64,000 nucleotides of DNA from Ziziphus jujuba. Taxonomy: Eukaryota > Streptophyta > Magnoliopsida > Rosales > Rhamnaceae. Position numbers and translations under genes: made by a program. The notes under the pieces were generated by a model. The model was not told the origin of the DNA. It did no database searches and worked only from the letters and a program-made list of their open reading frames with translations. The stretch is from the NCBI RefSeq assembly GCF_031755915.1, contig NC_083386.1, positions 16,043,001 through 16,107,000 of the forward strand. Reading direction: 5' to 3'. Positions 46,842 through 58,791 of this stretch are shown here, in pieces. Position 1 is the stretch's first letter. Each line of letters begins with the position of its first letter.

Positions 46842-49497
46842 TCAGGACTCTCTCATGATTCCCTACTGAAATCCTAGGCTAACCTCAACTAGAAGAAATT
46901 CCACTAGAAATTTTATGGAAGTACAACTACATTATTCCTCCCCCTTACTACAAAACTTTAATAAGATTATAGAATTCTAAAATGAAAGAATAAAGCACAA
47001 AAATAATTAATAAACATAAATAGCATTATACAGGCAACCAAATCTACAATTCATTACCAAAGCATTTTAAGGTTATTTTAGGCAACACAGATATCACAGA
47101 AACATAAGAAATAATAATGAAAATTAATACAAAGAGATCGAAAGAAGAATTTATACTTGAGTGCAACGACGGAAGGAGGTAATCAAAAGAACTTGCATCC
47201 AAACTGTCGATCCACTAGTTACTAGATCTAGGGGAGCATGTTGGAAAATAGAGAAAACTGATGAGACGCTAATCATCCCAGTAAGTGACACCTAACTAAT
47301 AAGTAACAATAGTATTACATTAAAGAATTAAAGATAATACGAAAAGGAAAATTGAAGAGAATTAAATAAAAATAAAGAGAAATTTAGAAGAATAAGTTTT
47401 CTCTCAAAACCCTCACTAAATAATTTAGTTTGAAAAATTTCCCTGTTAAAAATCATTTTCACAAAACTCATAATTTTGTACCCTAAAATATTTATATTAT
47501 AATGGAAAATTAAATCAAATTAAATTAAAATGAAACAAAATATTATTATTTATATAAGTATCCCATAAAAAAATCTTTTAAAATAAATAAGTAAAATTAA
47601 GATGAAAATAATGTAATATAATAAATATTATCTTTAAATCAATTAAATAAATTAATAAATGATTAATTAAACATTTTAAAATCATAAATTAAATAATTAT
47701 ATTAAAAAAAAATTAACATACACCAGATTTATATATGATGCACTACACTATATACTAAGTGATATCAGGAAATGCTTGGCGTCCCAAACACCTCTTGACA
47801 AAAGAGATATGGATAGATACTTGCAATCGGATGCCTTGGCATTACAATGTGCTAATGCTAACAATCTGACATCCTACAATTAAGGAGAAAGCGGCCATTG
47901 TTTACAATGCAGAATATTTGAAAACCTTCTCTAACTTAGCTCTCATAGAATGGCTAAATAATATACATGTGTGCTAATCACTAACAATAACAGTATAGAA
48001 CACTATCACTCTATGGGGAATCTAAAAATAATACAAATGTATGAATTTTACCACAATTCCAATTTATAAATTTTGATCGGGATATTTCAACACACCAAAC
48101 CCATATAAATTATTTAATTTATTTAAATCATATTTATAAAAAAAATCACGACTTTTACCTAAAGTACATTACCAAAAATATATATTTTCCATCAAAATTA
48201 ATTGTGTAATACTCAACAAACAATTTTATAAAATATATATATATATATATATATGGAAACACATTCATAAAACTCACATAAATATCAATTTCACTTTTAT
48301 TCAAATAACACAACATTAAGCAATGCTACATACGACATTTTATGTAATTAACCCAAAAATAAATTTCAGAAAATATACCATTCACTTAGAAAATGAGAAT
48401 CACTCCAAATTCACCTCGGGATTCATCCCTAAATTCACACAGGTGTCTAAAATATCAACAAAAATACAATATAAATTAAAATATTATTTTTATCAGGTAT
48501 TTTCATACAAAAATTACCCAGGGATTTAAACACAAATATTAACCAAAACTAGAAACCTATATACCAAAATAAAGCTTAGGGTACAAAGATCCCAAATTGG
48601 ATCTTACCTGTCAAAGATGTAATCGACAGCAGCCAAGATCTCACTAAAAAGATCCAGTCAATTTTGTGTCCTCGGATCTCACAAATTAACTCGAATTGAG
48701 CCAAACAACCTCATATTTGGGTTTAGAAGAGTCAAAAATGGTGAAATAGGGTGGTGGGTGGGCTGGAACCTTGCCGAGATTGAGAGAGCTGTGAGCCGCC
48801 GCAGTCACCAAAAAAGGTCATCGGTGCCGGCATATCAATGGTCCTCCAATCACAAAATTTTGAGGTTCATTTAGTTTTTAGGTGGGCAAGAGAATGGTGG
48901 TGGTGGTGAAGTGGGATGGTAGCCAAGAAAGGAGAAATCGGCCGGCAGAGCAAGCTGCCAGCACAAGTGGAAATTGCTCCGCTCCTAGTGCATGGCTCAC
49001 CGGTGCACCATCGAATGGGCAATCGAATAGGGTAGTGCGTTTAGCTAGATGGCAAGCGGAGGTGGGTTATTTGGCCCGAAAAAGAAACTACCTCTCTCTC
49101 TCTCTCTCTCCCCCTTTCATCTATCTCCTCATCTCTCACACATGCCAAGTGGCTCACTAAGGCTTAAATTACATGTTTTTCACATATGATCCAAAAATAC
49201 ATGGTGAAGTCAATCCTATAGAAATAATTAAAACTTTATAGGTCCATAATTTTTCAACCATAAGTCTAAATTAAGTGTGCTACTAGTCTACTAGTCGGGA
49301 CTATACCTTGTTCTAATTCATAACTTTTTTTATCTTAACTTCAATTTCGACATATTATTAGTCTACGAATTTGGGATGATACATAATTTGAAATGGTGCC
49401 TTGGTTAAAGTGAAATTCCACCCATAACGAAAAGGAAACTATGGGATCCACCTGGTTAATTCTCTTCAACTCTGATTAAATTTAGTCAAAATGTGAA
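46842..49497 (-). repeat. LTR-like repeat copy (minus orientation)
   Basis: The left edge reads TGTCAGGACTCTC, i.e. the repeat ends ...GTCCTGACA on the minus strand. Blocks shared with the next copy: 'cccaaacacc.cttgacaaaagaga' (47,785 and 51,125), a promoter-like GC-richer part with (CT)n (48,730-49,140), and 'tcaaccataagtctaaattaagt' (49,254) against 'tcaaccgtatatccaaattaagt' (53,930). The short ORF 48,882-49,160 lies in this noncoding part. Confidence 0.5.
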
Positions 49498-50228
49498 AAA
49501 TTCATATATCAAAACCTTCCTAGAGTTATCTCTCAAAACCATAGAATGGCCCCAACTAGAGGAAATCCCATCGGAAATTCTACAGAAAATTCAGCAGCAT
49601 CTTTTCTGTAAACTAGGCTTCGCCACATATTCCCTGCATAGAAAACTCACTTTGAAAATAGACATCCGCCTTATTTATTCCGCATTACAAGTTTTCACAA
49701 AAGACTTTAATAACAATAGCATGGAGATATAGATACAAGTAATAATTGATAAACTGTAAATACATTTATAGGTGTCACCCCTTTCCAGAACTTACTACCT
49801 ATACTTGGATGGTCCCGACTCTTTCCAAGTTTTTACTTAGTAATGGGAATACATATTTTTATAACTCATGCCTCCTTATACACCCACTTATTATAATCAA
49901 ACATTTTTACAGCACTTCATGAATGTATCAAACATGTAAATATAGATAGAAGGATAATAAAGGTGATAATAATAATAATAATACAACCTTGGGCCTAGAT
50001 CCTAATTCATTCACTCTACTTTTTTAATATCTATAAAATATACAGATACAAATTGTGCCGCAAGTAATTGATAAATTATAAGATAACTTTTAATAAGATA
50101 AATTACATTTTTTAAAAATGCACATAACAAAACCATATTTTAAATTGAACAATCAAGGCCTTACAATAATTCCAATAACATCACTGCTACGCAGAACGAA
50201 TGTAAATATATATATATATATATATATA

Positions 50229-50368
50229 CGGAAATTCTATGGTGAGGACGGTCTGCATGAGAACCGCAGTATTAGTTACGGTTTCTTAGAAAATCATCAC
50301 CAATACTATGACAAACCATCACCAATATTGTGGTCCGCATGAGGACCATCCGCACCATAGACAGACTG
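50229..50368. mobile_element. (TA)n-flanked MITE, copy 1
   Basis: 140 bp between (TA)n tracts (50,205-50,228 and 50,369-50,387). Left end holds 'attctatggtgaggac'; right end 'gaccatccgcaccatagac', giving inverted 'tctatggtg.gga'. No ORF. Confidence 0.6.
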
Positions 50369-50387
50369 TATATATATATATATATAT

Positions 50388-50613
50388 CTAATGAAATTCT
50401 ATGGTGCGGACATCTACATCTTATTATAGTACAGACCTCCTTAAAGATGAGATTTTTGAAGCAATGGTCATCTTTATATATAGTATTAACAACGGTTTTA
50501 AAGAAACCATCTTCTTTCCGTATAGCATTAACGATAGTTTCTTCAAAAACCATAGTTTTTTAGGAGGTCCACACCATAACAAGCTGCGGACGTTTGCACT
50601 ATAGACGACCTCT
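50388..50613. mobile_element. (TA)n-flanked MITE, copy 2
   Basis: About 226 bp sharing its left (TA)n with copy 1 and followed by 'tctatatata...'. Left 'attctatggtgcggac', right 'gcactatagacgac'. Interior has the paired 'gaaaccatc' / 'gatagtttcttcaaaaacc' motifs. Confidence 0.6.
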
Positions 50614-51723
50614 ATATATCTATATATATATATATATATAATTTCTACATATATGTATACAACCTCCCAAAGAATTGGATAACATGCCCAAGGAGATGCA
50701 ATACCTACTTGAAGGCTAACACACCTATCCAAAAGCTGCAATATCTACTCGAAGGTTGCAATACCTGTCCGAAATCTACAATACCTGTCCAAAAACTAAT
50801 ACATCTGTTCAAAGACTACAAAAGATATCTAAAGGCTGCATTACCTGATATACCATATAACATACCAAGGCACGGTCCCATGAGGTCAATCGATAGATAT
50901 GCTACTAGTAGTACGGATTGGGGTGGTTGCCTATGATAGTTATCCAGCCGGCTAATCTCATAAGCAGTAGAGATACAATACTAACCCATCCCTGGGCCTA
51001 ATTAGGTTGCTACCCCAGTATGATATGGTACACATAATGCATAACATAATATATATATATATAGGTACTCAAAAAGACAACTGATGCACTATAGCATATA
51101 CCAATGCTGCCAAGTGATACTACATCCCAAACACCACTTGACAAAAGAGAGGGAGAATGAAATCTGCACATGAACCATTAGCGTTCCAATGGTGCTGCTG
51201 CTAATTAATCTAATGTTGTCACAGTAGAAATACCCATCTACCCTCGCTCACCTTAGCACCCATTGGAATGGCTAAACTTGCCATCTTTTAGCCATGAGGA
51301 GGGTGGCTAATGTTATCATCGTAAAATACCTGCCTACTCTTTCTCACCACAACTCACAAAAGACAATCACATATAACCTATGAGCTAATCAATAAACATA
51401 ACAGTACAAAATACTAGTACTGTACGGTGTATCTATAGACTAACTAATCACATATAAATATATAAGTACAAAAATGTCAACTCCTCATAATTACATTTTT
51501 GTTTTAGAACCATAAAATTTATGTTTTAAACAAACAAATAAATAAATGTTTATGAAACCCAAAATATAATTTTAAAGAAATTTACTATGGTAACATCATT
51601 TTAATATTAAGTATTCCTACAACTTTTAATAATAACAAAATAACTGAATAAGTATATATATATGTTTGATCACAGACACACACACACACACACACTCATA
51701 TCTATAAATATATATATATATAT

Positions 51724-51905
51724 AGGATAATTCTATGGTGTGGACGTCTGTATCTTTTTGTCGTGTGTACGTCTGCAAAGAAGACGATTTTAAAGAAACC
51801 ATCATCTTTGTATGGTAGTATTGACGATGGTTTTTTAAAAAATGGTCATCTTTGCTGATATCGGCACAAGAAAAAGATGTGGATGTCCACAACATAAAAG
51901 GACTA
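51724..51905. mobile_element. (TA)n-flanked MITE, copy 3
   Basis: About 182 bp. Left 'attctatggtgtggac' right after a (TA)n tract (51,707-51,723); right end 'gtccacaacataaaaggac' followed by 'tatatgtatata'. Interior 'aagaaaccatcatcttt' matches copy 2. Confidence 0.6.
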
Positions 51906-52034
51906 TATGTATATAAATATACATATGGGTGAATATAAACAAATAACCTTGCAAACCATTAATATAGGTATACGTACATATGACTGAATATAACCGGACA
52001 ATGTATATATATATAGATATATATATATATATAT

Positions 52035-52252
52035 AGTCCGTCTATGGTACAGAACTCTGCACGTTTTTGTCATGTGGACCTCAATATTGATGACAGTTTT
52101 TAAAAAAATCGTCTTCAATACTATCACACAGAGATGGATATTAACGATAGTTTCTTCAAAAACTGTTGTTAATACTGAGGTCTGCACCATGTTGTGGTGC
52201 AGACCGATGGCACCATGTTATGGTGCGGACTGTCCGCACCGAAAAATTTCCT
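52035..52252. mobile_element. (TA)n-flanked MITE, copy 4
   Basis: About 218 bp between (TA)n tracts (about 52,003-52,034 and 52,253-52,277). Left 'gtccgtctatggtac', right 'gtccgcaccgaaaaatttcc'. Interior 'gatagtttcttcaaaaac' is nearly identical to copy 2. Confidence 0.6.
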
Positions 52253-52739
52253 TATATAAATATATATATATATATATACATACATATACATATATTTATA
52301 TTATGTTACATTCAAAATGGATAATAAGCATCTTATAATATCCTTACTAAATAGTACATTTAAAACACAAACTACCAAGAACAAATAAATAAATAATTAA
52401 AAGTGTAAATAAATAAATGGTAATTTAACTAAGGACATAAATGTACAAAATAATTAAATAATAATTTAACTAAGTAAACAAAGAAACAACTAAACAAATA
52501 AAATAAAATGAAATAAAATAAATATTAGTATTCCTGTTGTTTCATTTATAGTCCAAGAATATGTCTTATTAAGCCAGATGCATAGTTTGTAGCCCTCACT
52601 ATAACTGGTTCATACTATTTCAGTGCATCTTGACAGAACTAAACCCACGATCAGTAACAATTTGCAAACAACTTTCATTATATAAATATATATACATATA
52701 TACATGTAATTGCAATATCCTCTAACAATAGATATACAT

Positions 52740-52870
52740 ATGTGTGTATATGCACACACACACACACATATGTATATAAACATATATATGTATATAAACA
52801 CAAGCAAAAATATATATATATATATATATATTTATCTAAACACAAGCACATACATACATACATATATAGT
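52740..52870. repeat. Mixed (CA)n / (TA)n microsatellite region
   Basis: Runs of 'cacacacaca' and 'tatatatata'; ORFs read on both strands here are low-complexity artefacts. Confidence 0.85.
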
Positions 52871-54317
52871 ATATATAAAATCATAATATCAAATATCATA
52901 GAAATTCCAAAATTCCATAATAACAAATATTTGACCAAGCTTCAAAAGTATTTTATATAATTATTATAAACCAAATAAAAATCGTGGAAACTCATACTAG
53001 AAAAGAAAGACAAGCAATTGTTTTGATCCAAGCACATTTAATATATAAAAGTATTATATATATATATATACATGTCAAAGATTGATATAACCAAGACTCA
53101 ATACACAAACAAAATAGTTAAATTAAATTCTCCTAGGTACAAAAATGGAAATTTTCCAAATACACCATCATAATTCACAAACAAGGTATCAATGGAAAGC
53201 TAAAAGAATAAGAAACCCTAAACTAACCTCCATTAAGCTCAATGTCGTTGGTGGTGGGCGAATTTCCTGTCGAAAGTTGTTACCAATTCATCCTCTTTGT
53301 ATGCCACAAATAAGATCAATGTGAGACAAATAGAGGCCACCATCAACTTTAGAAGGCTCAAATTAGAGGGAAGAGACTAAGAACTCAGCCCAAGATGGCC
53401 AGAACCTGGTGGTCGGATAGTGTGTTTGCCCCCGGCTTCCATGGCCATTTTCCAATGTGTCGGTGACTTCCCAGGCAGTCAGTACACACCATAGTATAGC
53501 TGGCATGGTGGGCTATCAGACAACAAAGGCAGTGTAGGTTGGATACGCTAAAAAATAATGGAATCAGTGGAGAGAAGGAATGCTGCAGTCGGTTTGAAAC
53601 GCTTGATCTAGGCACATTGCCGATCGACCTGTCGCAAAATTTGGTTACCAAGCTCACCGATGGCCGATGTGTGTCACCGTGGCATGGCTGGATATTGATC
53701 AACTCCAACCAACTCGAGAAGAAAGAGTGTGTGTGTGTGTTTTCATGGTGGAGGAAAGAGAAAAGAAAGAGAAAAAGAAAAAGAGAGAGTATGCCATATG
53801 GCACCCATGAATGGTGACATGTGGCATTGCTGGGATATTTTTCAAAATATTCCACAGACTTTTCATAAAATTACCTGGTAAATTCAAATCTACAAAAATA
53901 AGCACAACTTCATAGATCCCTATCTTTTCAACCGTATATCCAAATTAAGTATATCGCTAGTTTACGGACTCATATCGATAGGCACTATCATATGGTACAT
54001 AAGTTAAAATAAAAATCCATATAAATAAAAAGTCAATGTCAGACTCGTCGATTAATCTGGACTGCACCTTGTTATGGTAATAACTTTTTAATTTCAACTC
54101 CGATTTTAGTGTACTACTAGTCTACGAACTTGGGTTGACACTTACTTCACCATGGTGTCTTGGTCAAAGTGACATTCTTCTCATAGCAAAAGGTCAACCT
54201 TAGAATCTACTTGGACAACCCCAATCAAGCCTGGTCAAACTTGATCAAAAGTTCAAATTTGGAGCATTTTTTCGAGTCAGGATGTTACATCATGTACACT
54301 TTAATATGGGGTGTTAC

Positions 54318-54319
<2 letters not shown>

Positions 54320-54363
<44 letters not shown>

Positions 54364-54775
54364 ATGTTGGTATATATGGGAACATATTAATACGATGATT
54401 ATGTGTATTATTTAAATAGTTATATAAATATACTAGGTTATGGATTATTGTGTACTTCTATATATGGATTTTTTAGACTATAGTTATGCTCGCTTATTTA
54501 ACCATCCCTTCCTTGATCACATGATTCTTAAGGTTGGATGGAAGCTTTTAGCTTGTGTGTGTGTGTGTGTGTTTATGTTGGTATATATGGGAACATATTA
54601 ATATGATGATTATGTGTATTATTTAAATAGTTATATAAATATACTAGGTTATGGATTATTGTGTACTTCTATACCGTGGATATGGATTTTTTGGACTATA
54701 GTTATGCTCGCTTATTTAACCATCCCTTCCTTGATCACATGATTCTTAAGGTTGGCTGGAAGCTTTTAGCTTGTG
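54320..54775. repeat. Near-identical 211-bp tandem duplication bordered by (TG)n
   Basis: The unit starting 'tttatgttggtatatatggg' at 54,361 recurs at 54,572. Each is preceded by a (TG)n tract (54,320-54,360 and 54,554-54,571). The copies differ at only a few positions ('tacgatg'/'tatgatg', one short insertion 'ccgtgga', 'ttagac'/'ttggac', 'ggatgg'/'ggctgg'). Confidence 0.9.
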
Positions 54776-55620
54776 ATGTTTTTGGGATGCTAAGCGTCCT
54801 ATTAACATTTTGCCCTCCCCCGGTAGTTGACTACACAGTGGAATGCTATTATGGTCATGCATCATGTTATGATAGTAGATATGGTACACAGAGTTATTGT
54901 TCTTACACTATGGTTACAGTTTATGGTTATTTATATTTTTGATTACCGATAGTTATAATTCATAACACGTAAAAAATATTATTTTATTATAAGATGAAGA
55001 ACATTATTTGGTTTTAATTTCCTTCCTATGATTTATAAAATTGTGATGTTGGGGATAATTAAGAGTTTTGTGAGAATTGTTTGTCAAAATAGGGACACTT
55101 TCAAAGAGTGAAAGTGAGACTCTGAGAAAAATGGTTTTTAAAAATAATATTTATTTTCATAATACCGTAGTTGTTTACTCACTAAGTTTATCTCATAGTT
55201 TTATATTTTTTTTAAACTGTTTACTCTAGGCCTTGACTGACAGTTGGTACATACTACCTCTGAGCATGCTGTCATCATCATCTCTTCATATATTTTGTAT
55301 TATCTTTTTTCTACTTTTTTATGAGAACTTTATATATTTTGTTTATTTATCTTTGGACTCATTTACTTCTTTTAGTATGCTCTGGTGGCTTGATCTAATC
55401 TATAAGATTATTTCTATTTTTCTTTCTCTTGATTTAGAACTCTTGATGAGTATGACTATAATTTCAAAATTTCTATTAAAAGCGATTATTTTTTTCTTTA
55501 ATGTTATTAGGTTATGTTCAATCATAGAAAGATCACATCGAACTCTCGGTACTGGTACAGTTGAGGTTTCCCTAGGTGAGGTCATCTTGGATGCCTGGAG
55601 CAATCCTATCAATTAATTTT
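54776..55620 (+). repeat. Partial LTR-like repeat copy (plus orientation)
   Basis: 'gggatgctaagcgtcct' (54,783) corresponds to the reverse complement of 47,775-47,790. The end at about 55,555-55,615 ('gttgaggtttccctaggtgag') mirrors the 46,870-46,890 end of the minus copies. The 127-codon ORF 55,233-55,616 is a T-rich, hydrophobic reading of this noncoding DNA. Confidence 0.4.
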
Positions 55621-55719
55621 GGTTTATTTAATTTTTTTAATTTAATTATATGTAGTTTGCTTACTTCAAATGTTAGTTACTAGTAATTTATAGTTTGTTA
55701 AACATTTTAACAATTATAA

Positions 55720-58154
55720 ACCTGAACTAGGTCAAGCCGAGACTCGCTTTCACAGCCAGCCGAGTCACACAGTTGCCTTCTTGTTTGGCCATCGTTGACC
55801 ACCACATGCTAGACAAGGGTATTTTCCATTGTCCAATGACCTCAGCCTCCAAATCGCTAGACAAATGGTCACCAAACGCACCCAGGTTGAGCTGGCGAAG
55901 CCGATGGTGGTGGTCCTATAGGTCGCCAGAGATTTTGACATTTTGTAGTCATTCTAGGCCGATCCATATCCCATACTTATAATGTTTGGACCCTTTAAGT
56001 TTGAATACAGCCTCTATTTGTCAAAATTCTTTACGGTTTGAGAGATCCATTAATATCAAATTTGACCAAATTTTACACTATGTTTTCCAACCACCAGAGA
56101 CATTTTTAGACCAAGGTGAGTTTAGATTCTTGTTTATCCATTTCAAAAACTTTCTATTAATATAAAGTTTATAAATTTTGGACATCATTTGATAAATTTT
56201 CAATTTTAGAATCAATTAGTTAAATTTAGGAGTAAAATTGGACGACGTTTGGACAAAACTAGACAAAATTGTAGTCTAATAAGACCTATTGGAACATAAA
56301 ATTTCATAGAATTGAACTTCAGATTAAAAATCTTAATTTTGGATACCGAATTCTAAAGGCTCATGGATACTTGGACTACTTGATTTCCTATGTATGTAGT
56401 TTTATAGATATATAAATTATTGTAAGATATTTGGTATGCACCAATGCCTTTGAATTAGTTATTGAAGCCTAAAGAATATTTTATTAGATTACAGGCCTCC
56501 CTCAAACTACACCTAAAGGTGACCCTGCGGAGGAGCAGGAGTGAACGCCAATAGTATTTGTTAGTGGTTATATTTTTAAATAATTTTAGGCATGCTAGTA
56601 TAATATATTATATAGTTTGAATATGATATATACATGATTTGATTTAAATAGTTATTATATGCATATATAAATACTATATACATATGTTATCATTTCATGT
56701 AACTTTTAATAAAATTTTAAATGATTTTAAATTCAAGTGAGTTCGTAGTGAACTTGTGAATGTTGGCATTTAAATATTTTGACAATTAAATTGATGGTTT
56801 AGTCATTTTGGATATTTTATTTTTGAAGAAGTGAATCAAAATTGTATATTTTTAAGCATTGTCAAGTATTTTATATTTTAAACTACTTAAAAATGATTTA
56901 TAGTAATATATAGTTCACTGTTGATATGTGTGTTTTGGCATAAAATGGTGATTTGGAATTTTTTAAAATATTTAAATAAATGATTGGATTTGAACATCAA
57001 ATTACAATTTGTAGTACAGTATTTGTTTGTTAAAAGATGAAAAAATATGAAAACTATGGTCTTAAAAAGGCTATTTATGAATACTGTATTGTTGTTTTTA
57101 ATTGATGTATCATATAGTACCAGTGTTTCAGTTCAATATTATATTATAGCGCACAGACTTGCCTCAATGCCTGTAGTACGCTATGGATCATGAGATGAGT
57201 TCATCCCACTGGTTCATTATTGTCATGATACCTTTCGTATACTAAGTGTCATGAGTTAGGTTCATCCCCAGGTTTTATATTGCCACAATGCTTACAAGAT
57301 GCTAAAGATCGTGAAACGAGTTCATCCGATAGGTTTCTTTATTTCTCTTACTTTCTAGTGGTTTTCCGAAACGTCATGTACCACTTGACAATAGGTATAT
57401 CGTATGATACATTGTTTTTTTTTTTTTTTTTTTGGTTGAGCACATTGTTGGTTTTCTAATCTATTATGGTTTTATGATATTTTTCATAATTATTTTTATG
57501 AATATATTTATATTATTTTATATCCATTATTTAAATCATGATTGATCCAATTTATAATATTTAAATTGTTATTGATTTATAGTATCTAAGTCTCTATTGT
57601 ACAATATGGATTTAGGATGCAAATCTGGATTTTGTGAAATGATTTTAAAAGAGAAATTTTTTAAAAGGGTAGAATGAGAGATTTTGATATAAAGGTTTAC
57701 ATAAATAAAATATTATTTTTTTATTGCATTATGCCACTTATTGAGATATTTTTATTTTACGTTTTATTTATTTTTAATTCGTTCTCTAAGTCCAGACAAG
57801 TAGAAAACAGTATACTTCGTGCATCACTTATTGTTTGGCGTTTTCCAAAGCAACATCGATATTTATCGTTCCCTATTTATCTTTATTTTTCAAACTTATT
57901 TGCATCAGTTATATTACTTAACTTTATAAATATTTTTAGAATGCTCTAACCTAAATTATAGATATGGTAGTAGCCCTATTATGTATGTGTAGTATTGGCT
58001 TGTAGTATGATGGACTCTATTAATATTTGCATGTGTTGTTTGTCCATGATTGGATGAGGTTCCACTAGGTTTTCTCTAAGAGTTGCTCAATGAGATTTTC
58101 TTAAACGGGACCATCGAAAGTTCTGAGAGGGTTTCCAGAACAGGTCATGTCACA
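55720..58154 (+). repeat. LTR-like repeat copy (plus orientation)
   Basis: Shares with 45,745-46,841 the blocks 'gtttgagagatccat', 'gagtttagattcttg', 'actttctattaatataaa' and 'gcggaggagcagg'. The right end 'gaacaggtcatgtcaca' (58,138-58,154) mirrors the TGTCAGGAC end at 46,842. No ORF of note. Confidence 0.5.
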
Positions 58155-58189
58155 TTCACAGCAAAGAGTCGGTTTTGTTGTGTATGTGT

Positions 58190-58336
58190 ACGCAGTGTAT
58201 ATAGCAAAACTGATACTTTTTTTTAAAAAACATTGACTTTTGATGGCATATACACAATAAAACCAATGTTTTTTGTAAAAAAGTATCAATTTTTTATACG
58301 GTCCACATATAGACAGTGAGCACCGTAGAACTACTC
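58190..58336. mobile_element. Possible fifth (TA)n MITE with a long hairpin
   Basis: 'tgatacttttttttaaaaaa' (58,210) pairs with 'ttttttgtaaaaaagtatca' (58,269-58,288), forming an almost perfect stem, extended by 'cattg' / 'caatg'. The right end 'caccgtagaactactc' borders (TA)n at 58,337, as in copies 1-4. The left boundary is uncertain. Confidence 0.45.
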
Positions 58337-58754
58337 TATATATATATATATATATTAACATAAAGTTAAATATATTATCATGTTAGAGTTGTAAAAATGA
58401 TGCACATAATTAATGCTACTCTTGGTTGTCAATGAAGGATGATAGTACAACTCGACTCAAAAAAATAAAAAATAAAAAGAAAAGAAAAGAAAAGAAGGTA
58501 TGATAGTACTGCTACATTTGTAAAAAGTGATGCTAGATATTAATTTATTGTCCTTGATGTGGATATGTCGATGGATCAATGTTTTATTCACTGGTTCTCT
58601 ATTGGTGGTATTCGTAATATCAATCTTCTCTCTTTCTTTTATTGGCAAGATTAAGTATTTTGGCCTCCTAATATTAGCAAGTCAATATAATTTGTAATTT
58701 TGTTCTCTTATTACACACACACATACACACACGCACACACACACATGCATATAT

Positions 58755-58791
<37 letters not shown>

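Larger units (their letters stand above)
49498..54312 (-). repeat. Second LTR-like repeat copy, expanded by MITEs
   Basis: Head-to-tail with the preceding copy. 'cccaactagaggaaatcccatcggaaatt' (49,550-49,578) corresponds to 46,888-46,915. The right end reads 'gatgttaca' (54,282-54,290), i.e. TGTAACATC as a start on the minus strand. It is about 4.8 kb instead of 2.6 kb because of four MITE insertions and many microsatellites. ORFs at 53,385-53,855 and 53,539-53,817 fall in its promoter-like part and show no family features. Confidence 0.5.

Noticed and set aside
52610..52960. ORFs of 65-86 codons rich in Tyr, Ile, Cys and His
   Set aside because: Translations of (CA)n and (TA)n microsatellites.
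53385..53855. 156-codon ORF on the minus strand
   Set aside because: Lies in the promoter-like part of a repeated LTR-like sequence and matches no family; overlapping frames are equally open.
55233..55616. 127-codon hydrophobic ORF, looks like a membrane protein
   Set aside because: Hydrophobicity comes from T-rich sequence; the stretch is part of the LTR-like repeat family.
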